This document shows, one piece after another, positions 1-8,163 of a stretch of DNA of 31,374 nucleotides (positions are counted from its first letter, which is position 1; each line of letters starts with the position of its first letter). Where the stretch lies: contig JBIIJN010000024.1 of NCBI GenBank assembly GCA_044233745.1, positions 1 to 31,374 of the forward strand, read 5' to 3'. Position numbers and translations under genes: made by a program. Origin of the DNA: UBA6165 sp044233745 (lineage in GTDB: Bacteria; Bacteroidota; Bacteroidia; Flavobacteriales_D; Crocinitomicaceae). The notes below the pieces were generated by a model. The model worked only from the letters and a program-made list of their open reading frames with translations, had not been told where the DNA came from and did no database searches.

Positions 1-629
1 GCTACGGTTCGGCGGTTTCTCATCGCGAAAATGTGCTTTGTCCTCACGATTTAACCTTGGAGCGACACCGATTGATTTGGCTCTTTTTGCAACGAAAATC
101 CAATTTGTTTTCCGCTGAAAAATTGTCATTTTTGCACATCGCACCCGAACAATGTTTTCTGCCCTATTTCAAGAAGCAAAAGAACTTGGATTATCTTACT
201 GGAGACATCGTTTCACCAATTGCTGACATACACTTTGATTTGCACAACATTCCATTGGAAGACAACAAATTTGATGTTATTTTCTGCAACCACGTTTTAG
301 AGCATGTGAACGACTCCAAACAGTGCATGTCGGAGCTGTACCGCGTCATGAAACCAGGCGGGTGGGGAATTTTCCAAGTACCGCAAGATATGAATCGTGC
401 CGATACTTACGAAGATTGGAACATCACATCAGAAGCCGACCGCGAACAACATTTCTGGCAAAAAGACCACGTGCGTTTGTTTGGGCGCAATTATCCAGAA
501 AAATTAGCCGAAGTGGGCTTTGAATACGATGCCTACACCGCCAGCGACTTGGTTGGCGCAGATTCCGTGGACCGCTTTAGGTTGAGTCAGGGTGAGATTT
601 TGTATGTGTTTAGGAAACCATTTCCGTAG
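1..629 (+). CDS. Class I SAM-dependent methyltransferase, 5'-truncated by the window edge
   Basis: The frame is open from base 3 to the TAG at 627-629, so the N-terminus lies outside the window. A GTG at 33 is an internal Val, not the start: the codons before it read YGSAVSHRENVLCPHD and continue into LTLERHRLIW, resembling the C-x-RHR-x-W entry segment of small Bacteroidota methyltransferases. Next come LHIAPEQ, taking the place of the usual glycine-rich SAM loop, an acidic strand end (TGDI), and FDVIFCNHVLEHV followed by MKPGGWGIFQVP, which are typical motif II/III features of Methyltransf_11 enzymes. The substrate cannot be told from the sequence; relatives often modify sugars or small metabolites. 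The following gene begins 42 bp downstream without an obvious terminator. Family call is firm, substrate unknown. Confidence 0.8.
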   Translation, partial: YGSAVSHRENVLCPHDLTLERHRLIWLFLQRKSNLFSAEKLSFLHIAPEQCFLPYFKKQKNLDYLTGDIVSPIADIHFDLHNIPLEDNKFDVIFCNHVLEHVNDSKQCMSELYRVMKPGGWGIFQVPQDMNRADTYEDWNITSEADREQHFWQKDHVRLFGRNYPEKLAEVGFEYDAYTASDLVGADSVDRFRLSQGEILYVFRKPFP

Positions 630-671
630 TCTTAAAACCAACGGATTAAAAAAATCCCATACTTTTATATC

Positions 672-1619
672 ATGAAATCATCATTGATTTTTCAATTGAT
701 CTCTGGCTTTATCTGGATAGCTTTCAGTTGTCTCATGTTGTCTTGCGAAAAACAATCCCCCTACCCCAAAGTCATCGACCCAGAAGATAATCCAACCACT
801 CCAGAAAAAGTGGCTTTGGGTGAAAAACTCTTCTTCGATCCGCGACTGAGCATTGACAATACCATTTCTTGTGCTTCATGCCATGTTCCTGAGCGGGCTT
901 TCACCGATGGAAAAGCACTTTCGGATGGTGTAAATGGCAAAAAATCGATGCGTAATGCCCCGAGTTTGGTGAATGTTGCGTATCAACCGTATTTCATGTT
1001 CGAGGGCGCCATTCCCAATTTGGAGCGACAGAGCCACGTGCCCATTATCGACCTAAACGAAATGGGCTACGAACGCATCTCCGATTTGGTAGATAAACTC
1101 GCAGCCATTGAAGAATATCAAGTTTTGGCGCAAAAGGCATTCAATCGACCTTTTGATGTTTTCGTTTTGACGCGTGCTTTGGCGGCTTATGAGCGGACTT
1201 TGATTCAGTGGGACAGTGCCTTTGATGATTTCTATTTTCTTCAAAAACCCATGGATGCTCAAATGCAGCGCGGTTATCAGATTTTCTCAGAAAAATTGTA
1301 TTGTACTGAGTGTCATCAAGCGCCCTATTTCACTGATTTCGGTTTGCATAACAATGGATTCTACGACAGTTTGGATTGGGGCAGATGGCGCATCACCGGG
1401 TTGGAAACCGACAAAGGCACTTTCAAAACACCGGGTTTGAAAAACATCAGACTCACTGCACCGTATTTGCACCACGGACAATTGAAATCAATCGATGAGG
1501 TCTTGGATTATTACAGCAAAGGCGGCAGCGGCAATCCCAATCAAGACAAACGAATTCAGCCATTTCAACTCAGTGATGAAGAGCGACGGGACTTGGTTTA
1601 TTTTTTAAGGTCAATTTAA
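672..1619 (+). CDS. Di-heme cytochrome c peroxidase family lipoprotein (CcpA/MauG type)
   Basis: This 315-residue protein belongs to the bacterial di-heme cytochrome c peroxidases, periplasmic enzymes that reduce H2O2 with electrons from small cytochromes; MauG-like relatives oxidise other substrates. Two heme c sites are visible: CASCH at residues 67-71 and CTECH at 211-215. The family signatures KLFFDPRLS (52-60), an RNAPSL block (94-99) and FKTPGLKNI...LTAPYLHHG (251-269) are present. The N-terminus is a hydrophobic signal ending in LMLSC, so Cys25 is probably lipidated and the protein membrane-anchored. The ATG at 672 sits immediately behind an imperfect -7 box (TACTTTTA, 660-667), which would give a nearly leaderless mRNA. 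Peroxidase versus another di-heme oxidase function cannot be separated here. Confidence 0.9.
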   Translation: MKSSLIFQLISGFIWIAFSCLMLSCEKQSPYPKVIDPEDNPTTPEKVALGEKLFFDPRLSIDNTISCASCHVPERAFTDGKALSDGVNGKKSMRNAPSLVNVAYQPYFMFEGAIPNLERQSHVPIIDLNEMGYERISDLVDKLAAIEEYQVLAQKAFNRPFDVFVLTRALAAYERTLIQWDSAFDDFYFLQKPMDAQMQRGYQIFSEKLYCTECHQAPYFTDFGLHNNGFYDSLDWGRWRITGLETDKGTFKTPGLKNIRLTAPYLHHGQLKSIDEVLDYYSKGGSGNPNQDKRIQPFQLSDEERRDLVYFLRSI

Positions 1620-1735
1620 TCCATGTAAAAAATGATAAACGAATAAGAAATTGACTACTTTCACCGTTGAAAAGCCCTGTGTTTCAATAGACGTACACAG
1701 TGGAATTCAAATTAATCACCATAAAAATACACACT

Positions 1736-2233
1736 ATGAACGATGCACATTTTCATTTAGTTATCAACCATTTTCCGATAATCCTTCCGATGGTTGGAGC
1801 ATTAATTTTAATCATTGGACTCATTGCCAAATCTGATGCCGTAAAACGAACCGGATTTTTGATGTTTATCTTGGGAGCTGTTTCATCTATTATAGCGATG
1901 ACCAGCGGTGAAGGTGCAGAGGAAATAGTAGAAAACATGGGAAATATCGATGGGTATTTTGTGCATGAACACGAGGAAGCAGCTGAGACTTTTGCGTTGT
2001 TGAGTTATATACTCGGCGCACTTGCACTAATCGGCATGTGGGCTTCGTTTGCAAAGAAAAAATTCGCCAATATTGTAACAATCCTTGTGTTGATTTTTGC
2101 TGGTGTTACTTTATATTTTGCCCAAAAAGCCGGCACAACTGGTGGTGAAATTCGTCACACTGAAATTCGTCCGGGACAAACACCAACAGCGCAACCCGCT
2201 GATAGTCAATTAGAAGAAGAATACGAGGATTAA
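1736..2233 (+). CDS. DUF2231-like multi-pass membrane protein
   Basis: A 165-residue integral membrane protein. The ATG at 1736 is preferred over the GTG at 1700, because the Bacteroidota members begin with M-N-x-A-H-x-H-x-x-x-N-H-F-P-I-I, which is what follows 1736. About four hydrophobic segments are seen (roughly residues 8-28, 36-52, 85-105 and 112-130), then a hydrophilic acidic tail. Conserved histidines occur in INHFP, in HEHEEAAE between segments 2 and 3, and in GGEIRH after the last segment, as expected if the family binds a metal or heme; that is inference. It follows the cytochrome c peroxidase by 116 bp, consistent with a redox role, but no function is established. The stop is 3 bp from the convergent stop of the next gene. 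Confidence 0.75.
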   Translation: MNDAHFHLVINHFPIILPMVGALILIIGLIAKSDAVKRTGFLMFILGAVSSIIAMTSGEGAEEIVENMGNIDGYFVHEHEEAAETFALLSYILGALALIGMWASFAKKKFANIVTILVLIFAGVTLYFAQKAGTTGGEIRHTEIRPGQTPTAQPADSQLEEEYED

Positions 2234-2236
2234 GCT

Positions 2237-3613
2237 TTATTCCCGTCCATCACTTGCAGTTGTTCCCTCACCGAAATGTAAGGGCAACAATTGTCTGTAT
2301 AAAAATTTCTTTTGATTAGACTCTAAAGGTCGGTAGGTATAAAACACTGCATTGTCGTGAATAATTAACTTTTCCACATAGCGCAAATCGAGCCGAATGG
2401 GAATACCCAAAGCACCTGTTGACAGATCAATTGGTCGGATGATGGTGTATCCGCCTTTTTCAAAAATGGCATAAATCATTCCTGTTTTTTCATCTTGTAT
2501 GAGGCGATTGCTCCAGCCAGATTTCTTCTCATTTTTGTGCATGGTTATGGCTATGGAATCCAGTGCTTCGCCTTTTCGATCATAAATGCGCATATAATCT
2601 TTGTAGAAATCGAAGAGATAAATGGTATCGTTGCGCAAGAAAAACGGTGCATAAATCGGTTTATAGAAAATTGAATTGCTGAAAATCACTTCGCCCACAA
2701 TGTCTTCTTTAGGAATCCCAGTTTGTTGTTCCATCTGACGTGCCCAAAGCTTGGTTCGCGTATCCACCCAAAGGTATTCAGTTTCAAACATTTCCATCAT
2801 TATTGTATCGCTCACTTTGGAGATTTTGGCATAGGTATTGTCCAATTCATCGTACACAAAAAACTCGGCTGCGGGATAAGTTTGACGGTAGTTGGTGAAA
2901 TAAAATTTCGTTTTGTTCGTGTCAATAATCGGCGCTACATACTGATGATAATAAGCCTTATCCATCGGCACCAAATCAAACATTTCATTTTCCATGTACA
3001 CGTATTCAAGGCGACTTTTATACATAATGTGAATGAGACCACGAAAATCGCGAAACAAATGCAGGGCGTCGGCACCCACTGTTTTTGAAAACAACACTTT
3101 TTGATTGGCATCTACCACAAGCAATTCAGCACCTTTGTTGAGTTTTCTTTCATAAACCAGGAGCAACATATTTCCATCGTCGAGCAATTCAAAATCGGCA
3201 ACACTGATGCGCTCAGAGGCAAAGATTTCCTGTGGCTCGTATGGATTTGTAATCACCACTTCTACCGTTGTTGTTACAGATTTCGGCTGCATAAAAACCT
3301 GAAAAAACAAGGTGTCGCCACTCACTTTTTGCGCACGATCTTGACGCAAAAAAACATCTGTTTGGGTCACATAAAACTCTTTGATCAAATGCAATTTCAT
3401 CCGCTCAGCATCACAATTCAATTCCACAATCCCCTGTTCATTGGTGAATGCGATTCCTGAAACTTCGCTACAATTGTGACGTACTTGAATTTCTGAAATG
3501 GGGCGTTTGGTTTGGGCATCAAAAACACTCAAATGATAGGTATATTGTTTTGATTCCTGCCCGTAAACAGCAGCAATCACCAACATCATCCAGATAGATA
3601 TCAAACTCCTCAT
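2237..3613 (-). CDS. Secreted protein of unknown function with an N-terminal carboxypeptidase-regulatory-like domain
   Basis: A 458-residue protein with a clear signal peptide (about residues 1-18, ending VYGQ). Residues 25-100 look like a small beta-sandwich of the carboxypeptidase-regulatory type: YHLSVFDAQTKRPISEIQV, then a glycine/asparagine turn (TNEQGIVELNC) and a strand-rich end. Residues 130-450 are strand-rich with repeated segments such as LLVVDANQKVLF, FFVYDELDNTY and YMRIYDRKGEALDSI, the texture of a beta-propeller, though I cannot count blades reliably. No catalytic motif is recognised. It lies 48 bp downstream of the DUF3365 lipoprotein on the same strand, so it may be co-transcribed with aroB, or use the imperfect box CATCTTTG at 3627-3634. 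I infer a periplasmic or surface location. Confidence 0.7.
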   Translation of the reverse strand: MRSLISIWMMLVIAAVYGQESKQYTYHLSVFDAQTKRPISEIQVRHNCSEVSGIAFTNEQGIVELNCDAERMKLHLIKEFYVTQTDVFLRQDRAQKVSGDTLFFQVFMQPKSVTTTVEVVITNPYEPQEIFASERISVADFELLDDGNMLLLVYERKLNKGAELLVVDANQKVLFSKTVGADALHLFRDFRGLIHIMYKSRLEYVYMENEMFDLVPMDKAYYHQYVAPIIDTNKTKFYFTNYRQTYPAAEFFVYDELDNTYAKISKVSDTIMMEMFETEYLWVDTRTKLWARQMEQQTGIPKEDIVGEVIFSNSIFYKPIYAPFFLRNDTIYLFDFYKDYMRIYDRKGEALDSIAITMHKNEKKSGWSNRLIQDEKTGMIYAIFEKGGYTIIRPIDLSTGALGIPIRLDLRYVEKLIIHDNAVFYTYRPLESNQKKFLYRQLLPLHFGEGTTASDGRE

Positions 3614-3661
3614 AGCTTTGCGTTTACAAAGATGATGCAGAAAAATTGAAATTCCATAAAA

Positions 3662-4249
3662 CTACTCCCCCTCCGTCACTTTCCACATCCCTCTCAGCGC
3701 CCCCAAATCATAATTAATCGCTTTGTCGTTGGGGTAATATTGCTCGATTAAGCTATAGGCATCGGCGTTTCTGTCTTCAGGTTTTCCGTGGCATTGCAAG
3801 CAAAGCGGCATTCCGAGCAGAATTGGCGTGTAATACGCTGCTGAATTTTCATCAACGTAGTATTTCGACATCGCACCAGCATTCAAACTCTTCTCAAAAT
3901 GAGCGAAGGCCAGTTCATCACTGCTGTTTAATGCATTTTTTTCATTGCGATTGCGTGGGCTAATTCTGCGGATGTTGTAGCCCAACACCTGCGACATCGA
4001 ATCCGTTAATGTTTGGGCATTTTTCGCACAGAAATGTACGGCTTCATCCAAATTTTCACCATCGACATGAGATGTCAATTTACCAACCAACAATTGCTGT
4101 GTGGCAAGAATTGCATCGTCGATTTGCACCTGTTCCTCCAATGGATTCCACGGTTCAGGCACATATTCACTTTCCTCGTATTGAACATTCACACATGAAC
4201 CCAAAACTAGGCTAAGGGCAAAAAAGAATGTCAGTTTCATCGTATTCAT
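3662..4249 (-). CDS. DUF3365 (Tll0287-like) mono-heme c-type lipoprotein
   Basis: A 195-residue lipoprotein: the signal ends LVLGSC, giving Cys19 as the lipid-modified residue. CLQCH at 150-154 is a single heme c site. The segment RRISPRNRNEKNALNSSDEL (94-113) matches the conserved R-x-S-x-x-x-RN-x-x-N block of DUF3365/Tll0287 proteins, which are PAS-like heme domains thought to act in redox sensing or electron transfer. Cys74 (HFC) is also typical. The start at 4249 is supported by the TAATG overlap with the aroB stop, which suggests translational coupling; an alternative ATG lies three codons further in and would leave the signal peptide intact. A heme lipoprotein tied to a cytoplasmic shikimate enzyme is an odd pairing with no obvious pathway link. 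Confidence 0.85.
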   Translation of the reverse strand: MNTMKLTFFFALSLVLGSCVNVQYEESEYVPEPWNPLEEQVQIDDAILATQQLLVGKLTSHVDGENLDEAVHFCAKNAQTLTDSMSQVLGYNIRRISPRNRNEKNALNSSDELAFAHFEKSLNAGAMSKYYVDENSAAYYTPILLGMPLCLQCHGKPEDRNADAYSLIEQYYPNDKAINYDLGALRGMWKVTEGE

Positions 4250-5307
4250 TAGGCATATTTTTTTGAAATAATTAAAGCAGCGTTTTCAAAAGCACCACGG
4301 TCTACAATTTGGTCATAAACCGCTTTGCCAATGGCTTCAAGCAGTACCATTTTCACTTTTCCTGCACTGTTTTTCTTGTCGTTGAGCATCAAAGCATAGA
4401 GTTGTTCAAGATGAGCCCAAAGGTCGGAAGGAATTGCATAAAGTTTGGTGATATTTGTTCCAATTCGCTCTAAATTCGCATGAGACAGTAAACCCAAATC
4501 ATGCGAAACCTGCGACTCTACCAACATACCAAGAGCAACCGCATGTCCATGTTTCAGCGGAGTCGAACTGGTCAAATAATGACTTTCAATGGCATGACCA
4601 ACGGTGTGACCAAAGTTCAACAATTTACGCACATTTTGCTCCATCGGGTCGCGCTCAACGATGCCAGATTTTATCGCTATGGATTTCAAAATGGAGCTTT
4701 CTGCTATGTTTTCTGGTTTTGTTTGAATAAGCTCATTCCAGTAATTTTCATCTGAAATCAACGCATGTTTGAGCATTTCCGCATAACCATTCACAATTTC
4801 GTTTTGTGGCAAAGTTGACATAAAATCTGGATGCAAAACCAAGGCTTGAGCGGATTGGAACAAACCAATTTGATTTTTATACGGCATCAAATCTACGGCT
4901 ACTTTTCCCCCAAGTGCAGCATCGATCATGGCCAAAAGCGTTGTCGGAACGTTGTAAAAATCAACTCCTCTTTTGTAAAGCGCGGCGATCAATCCACCCA
5001 TATCGCAAAGTACTCCACCCCCCAAATTTATTACTACCGTTTTGCGAGAAAATTGTCGATCACTCATGAAGTGCCAAACCCGCTCGCAGTGCTGCAAAGT
5101 CTTATTCATTTCCCCAGAAGTCAACTCAAAAACAGCAGCATCATTTAATTCGGGAACATGCTTAAGTAGTTCAGGCAGACAGTGTTTACCGGTGTTTTCG
5201 TCAACCAAAATCAACAGTTCGGCAGGATGAACGTCTTGCAATCTATTGCGAAATTCGTTGAACGTAATTACTGGACAAATCATATTGTAGGGTTGCGCTT
5301 GGTTCAT
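4249..5307 (-). CDS. aroB: 3-dehydroquinate synthase
   Basis: Cyclises DAHP to 3-dehydroquinate, the second step of the shikimate pathway to aromatic amino acids. The 352-residue reading from the ATG at 5307 matches the usual length of about 350; the frame stays open 40 codons further upstream, but that extension runs into repeat DNA and resembles no AroB. Visible signatures are the NAD-binding GGGVLCDMGG (96-105), VPTTLLAMIDAALGGK (120-135), KNQIG (144-148), GYAEMLKH (174-181), LLNFGHTVGHAIE (229-241) and HGHAVALGM (253-261). Glu177, His234 and His253 are the expected metal ligands. The motif reads HGHAV where many species have HGEAV, which I take as lineage variation. A -7 box (TATCTTTG, minus strand, 5614-5621) would give a leader of about 300 nt containing the TAACCGTTA repeats. 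Confidence 0.95.
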   Translation of the reverse strand: MNQAQPYNMICPVITFNEFRNRLQDVHPAELLILVDENTGKHCLPELLKHVPELNDAAVFELTSGEMNKTLQHCERVWHFMSDRQFSRKTVVINLGGGVLCDMGGLIAALYKRGVDFYNVPTTLLAMIDAALGGKVAVDLMPYKNQIGLFQSAQALVLHPDFMSTLPQNEIVNGYAEMLKHALISDENYWNELIQTKPENIAESSILKSIAIKSGIVERDPMEQNVRKLLNFGHTVGHAIESHYLTSSTPLKHGHAVALGMLVESQVSHDLGLLSHANLERIGTNITKLYAIPSDLWAHLEQLYALMLNDKKNSAGKVKMVLLEAIGKAVYDQIVDRGAFENAALIISKKYA

Positions 5308-5378
5308 GTTACAAATATCTGATTTATTGGGATTGAAAATCTTAATTTGTTCTTTTTGTGGACAGGATGAGATGTCAG

Positions 5379-5571
5379 TAACCGTTACCAAAATGCAGTA
5401 ACGAATATGATATTGATAATGAAACATTTAAATGCAAATCAAGCCGTTTTTCGCATTAACCGTTACTAAAACGCAGCAACGAATATGATATTGATTTTCA
5501 ACAGATTAATCAGAAAGCACCAACATAACCGTTAGCCCTACTTTAACCGTTACACTATAGAATAACCATTA
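5379..5571. promoter_or_regulatory. Cluster of TAACCGTTA words, possible protein-binding sites
   Basis: The near-palindrome TAACCGTTA (arms TAAC/GTTA) occurs exactly at 5379-5387, 5457-5465, 5526-5534 and 5544-5552, with an 8/9 copy (TAACCATTA) at 5563-5571. Two of the copies are the left ends of the 38-bp repeats, but the others are outside them, so the short word recurs independently. Location in the leader or promoter zone of aroB and upstream of rsmE suggests an operator array or a repeated RNA element; the function is inferred only from density and position. Confidence 0.45.
5380..5495. repeat. Pair of 38-bp direct repeats, 78-bp period
   Basis: Copies at 5380-5417 and 5458-5495 differ at 3 of 38 positions and are separated by 40 unrelated bases. 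Each begins AACCGTTAC and ends ACGAATATGATATTGAT. Inside the first copy CGTTAC and GTAACG form an inverted repeat around a 9-base centre; in the second copy the right arm is GCAACG (one mismatch). The first copy overlaps the spurious upstream extension of the aroB frame. Confidence 0.85.
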
Positions 5572-5613
5572 TTGTTCTCATAACACAAGAAGCCAGTTGA
5601 TTCTAATTTATCG

Positions 5614-5621
5614 CAAAGATA
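5614..5621 (-). promoter_or_regulatory. Candidate -7 box (TATCTTTG), possible aroB promoter
   Basis: Exact match to the Bacteroidota TAnnTTTG box on the minus strand. No TTG is seen at the -33 distance. It is the only good minus-strand box in the aroB upstream region and would make a roughly 300-nt leader. Confidence 0.3.
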
Positions 5622-5723
5622 CGGGCAATTGTATGGTCTCTGCTCGGTCATTTAGCAAAAACATTGTTGAAAAATAAGTTCATACCAAAAGCTGTGTATC
5701 AAAAATTCATAGAAATTTGTGCC

Positions 5724-6422
5724 ATGCATCGTTTTTACTCTGACAACCTGAATCTCGAAAGTCAAACTGCAATCTTAAACGAGGTGGAATCTAACCACGC
5801 TTGCAAAGTGCTCCGTTTGAATGAAGGTGAAGCCATTGAAATCATCAATGGACAAGGACTTGTCGCACAGGCACTTATCACTAAATCCCATCACAAGAGA
5901 TGTGAAGTAAAAATCGAACGCATCCAATCGTTTGAAGCACCGAAAAGACTTATCCATCTAGCCATTTGCCCCACAAAAGGAAACGACCGCTTTGAATGGA
6001 TGTTAGAAAAAATCGTTGAAATCGGGGTTGATGAAATTACACCTTTGATTTCTGAAAATTCAGAACGCAACAAACTCAATTATGAACGCTTGGAGAAAAT
6101 AATCCTCAGTGCCACAAAGCAAAGTCTGCGTGCCTATATGCCGAAACTCATGGAGCCTCAAAAAGTGGCTGATTTCATTGTTGCAAACCCAAAGGCACTA
6201 ATGGCCCACTGCAATGATAATTTTGTGCGGCAATCGCTTAATGCATCATACGATGAAACTAAATTCATTGTGATGATTGGTCCTGAGGGCGATTTTTCGA
6301 AAAAGGAAATTGAACTCGCCTTGCAAAACGGTCTAAAAACCGTATCTTTGGGCAACAATCGTTTGCGAACAGAAACAGCTGGCTTGGTTGCCATCACCAT
6401 GTTAAAACTATTAGAATCATGA
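5724..6422 (+). CDS. rsmE: 16S rRNA (uracil(1498)-N(3))-methyltransferase
   Basis: A SPOUT-class enzyme that methylates N3 of U1498 in 16S rRNA on the small subunit. The ATG at 5724 gives the canonical start MHRFYSDNL; the TTG at 5664 would add 20 unrelated residues. The 232 residues fit the family. A PUA-like N-terminal part (1-70, with HACKVLRLNEGE) is followed by the knotted domain: CPTKGNDRFEWMLEKIVEIG (82-101), QSLRAYMPKL (133-142), the SAM-binding MIGPEGDFSKKE (184-195) and LGNNRLRTETAG (209-220). The last codons overlap the next start in an ATGA arrangement, so it is the first gene of a coupled set leading to murB. Confidence 0.95.
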   Translation: MHRFYSDNLNLESQTAILNEVESNHACKVLRLNEGEAIEIINGQGLVAQALITKSHHKRCEVKIERIQSFEAPKRLIHLAICPTKGNDRFEWMLEKIVEIGVDEITPLISENSERNKLNYERLEKIILSATKQSLRAYMPKLMEPQKVADFIVANPKALMAHCNDNFVRQSLNASYDETKFIVMIGPEGDFSKKEIELALQNGLKTVSLGNNRLRTETAGLVAITMLKLLES

Positions 6423-7114
6423 GAATAATTCAGGGACTTGGCATTTTTCTTTTATGTGTTGGCATTTCGAGTGTTCAAGTACAAAACAACAACACCCAAT
6501 ATGCATATCAAATTGGTGTGCTCAAATACCGCGGCGGTGGCGATTATTATGCCAATCCAACCAGCTTGCCCAACTTGGTTCAATATGCCAATAAGAACAA
6601 AAATACACGAATCAATCCTGAAACACCGTATGTGGATGTGGGTTCGCCAGACCTCTTCAACTATCCATTTGTGCATATGACCGGTCATGGAAATGTGGTT
6701 TTTTCTCCATCCGACATTCAAAATTTGCGCAACTATCTGTTGGGTGGTGGCTTTTTGCACATTGATGACAATTACGGGCTCGATCAATTCATTCGTCCAG
6801 AAATAACAAAAATTTTCCCAGACAATAAATTAGTCGAATTGCCCTACAACCACGAAATCTTTGAATACCCCTACAGTTTCCCTAAAGGCATTCCCAAAAT
6901 TCACGAGCACGACAACAAACCACCACAGGCATTTGCCATCTTTGAAAATGGCAGAATGTGTTTGCTTTATACTTTTGAAACCGATTTGGGTGATGGTTGG
7001 GAAGACGAAACTGTGCACAACAATACGCCAGAAAATCGCGAAAAAGCCCTGAAAATGGGGGTTAATATTTTATATTTCGCTTTGGTGAAAGGAGGCTATG
7101 AACGCAATCAGTAA
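6419..7114 (+). CDS. DUF4159 domain secreted protein
   Basis: A 231-residue protein with a signal-like N-terminus (about 1-21) and a single DUF4159 domain over most of the rest. Recognisable blocks are KYRGGGDYYANPTSLPNL (36-53), FVHMTGHGNVVFS (84-96), LRNYLLGGGFLHIDDNYG (103-120) and DLGDGWEDETVHN near the C-terminus. DUF4159 has a glutamine-amidotransferase/ThuA-like Rossmann shape in known architectures; no catalytic role is proven. Its start overlaps the rsmE stop (ATGA), and its end overlaps the next start by 17 bp, so the three are translated together. The context with murB suggests an envelope-related role, but this is inference. Confidence 0.85.
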   Translation: MRIIQGLGIFLLCVGISSVQVQNNNTQYAYQIGVLKYRGGGDYYANPTSLPNLVQYANKNKNTRINPETPYVDVGSPDLFNYPFVHMTGHGNVVFSPSDIQNLRNYLLGGGFLHIDDNYGLDQFIRPEITKIFPDNKLVELPYNHEIFEYPYSFPKGIPKIHEHDNKPPQAFAIFENGRMCLLYTFETDLGDGWEDETVHNNTPENREKALKMGVNILYFALVKGGYERNQ

Positions 7115-8147
7115 AATTCTGGTTTTTTTGATGCTGTGTGGAAGCACTGTTGCTGCGAATGCCATTTGGTCGCAAGATAATTTCAATTTACCGCACAACG
7201 AACATAGACCCTACTACCAACTCGACGAATATCCCAGGGGTTATGATAAAGATTCTATGCAGCTCGCGCTCGAACAAATTCTGAAAAAACCCGCGGTATC
7301 TTGGAGCAAAACAGACAGTTTGGATTATCTCTTCACATTGATTGCTGTATCAGACTATGACAAAGCACATGAATTTTTCAAGAAATTTAAAAAAGTAAAC
7401 CCGAGAAATTTAGATGAATTTCACCTGATTCAATTCATGTTTTCGTACAAACGTATGTTCGCTAAAGCATTCCTTTGGTTGGAACGAGAAAGAAAAGAAT
7501 ATCCTGAAACTGAACAAATTATTGACTTCAGATGGCGACTCCATGAGGTAGAAGATTTAGTGGTTCGCGGGCTCTGGACAGATGACTCTATTGTTTATCC
7601 TATTTTGAAAAACCGCGAATGGCGAGATTTTAAAAAAGGCTCTGAAAGCTATTTGGTTCAAACCATTCCATTAATCCAAAACCTGGATCAAGCACTGAGA
7701 GACGAAACCAAATTTGAATTCAACTCCAATAGAGCTTTGGCCTTGGCATTTTATGAATTTGGCATTTTTTTGGAGAAAAATCTGAGCACTACTGATGCCT
7801 TTATTGCGCTGTCAATTGCAAAATATTACGACAGATTCAACTCAAAAATAACCGAAAAATATCGACTTGTTCGTTCGTCGATGAATAAAAAGAACCTCAT
7901 TTTTCCCTCGATGCGCGAACTTTTCCCGAAACAAAACAAAGGTATCTTCAATATCGAGAATATAAAAAATAGACAACAAGCCGCACAAGATTCAATCGTT
8001 CGAATCGAGCAAAAACCTATGCGCCTCGACCTTGAAAAAGAACAAAAATCTCAATACCTCTCTGGTAAATTGGCTTCTCTTATAACCCTAATTGGATTGG
8101 TGATTATGCTCGTTTTTGTTGCTATTTTTGTGAAAATCAAAAAATAA
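7098..8147 (+). CDS. Unknown exported protein with C-terminal membrane anchor
   Basis: 349 residues. The N-terminus looks like a signal peptide (about 1-22, ending AANA), and the C-terminus is a single hydrophobic helix (about 324-346) followed by KIKK, so the bulk is probably periplasmic and held in the inner membrane. The middle is helical, with paired helices such as YDKAHEFFKKFKKVNP and YKRMFAKAFLWLERERKEYP that resemble tetratricopeptide-type repeats, though no full TPR consensus is met. It overlaps the DUF4159 gene by 17 bp and precedes murB by 16 bp. I do not recognise the family. A scaffold partner for DUF4159 is a reasonable guess from the fixed order. Confidence 0.75.
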   Translation: MNAISKILVFLMLCGSTVAANAIWSQDNFNLPHNEHRPYYQLDEYPRGYDKDSMQLALEQILKKPAVSWSKTDSLDYLFTLIAVSDYDKAHEFFKKFKKVNPRNLDEFHLIQFMFSYKRMFAKAFLWLERERKEYPETEQIIDFRWRLHEVEDLVVRGLWTDDSIVYPILKNREWRDFKKGSESYLVQTIPLIQNLDQALRDETKFEFNSNRALALAFYEFGIFLEKNLSTTDAFIALSIAKYYDRFNSKITEKYRLVRSSMNKKNLIFPSMRELFPKQNKGIFNIENIKNRQQAAQDSIVRIEQKPMRLDLEKEQKSQYLSGKLASLITLIGLVIMLVFVAIFVKIKK

Positions 8148-8163
8148 TCTAAAAAGTTCTTGT

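Larger units (their letters stand above)
5308..5723. other. Long intergenic region between aroB and rsmE
   Basis: 416 bp between divergent starts with no convincing gene. It holds the 38-bp direct repeat pair, four TAACCGTTA words plus one degenerate copy, and a minus-strand TAnnTTTG box. The section 5622-5723 shows nothing recognisable, and no plus-strand promoter for rsmE is evident. Confidence 0.7.

Noticed and set aside
2723..3460. Two long plus-strand frames antisense to the secreted unknown protein
   Set aside because: They are shadows of the minus-strand gene, which has the signal peptide and a coherent domain pattern.
4545..4555. HGHAV in place of HGEAV in AroB as a disabling change
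   Set aside because: The metal-binding His of this motif is kept, and the second His is plausible lineage variation; all other motifs are intact.
5308..5427. 40-residue N-terminal extension of AroB
   Set aside because: It is encoded by intergenic repeat DNA, is rich in unusual residues for an AroB start, and the internal ATG at 5307 gives the family length.
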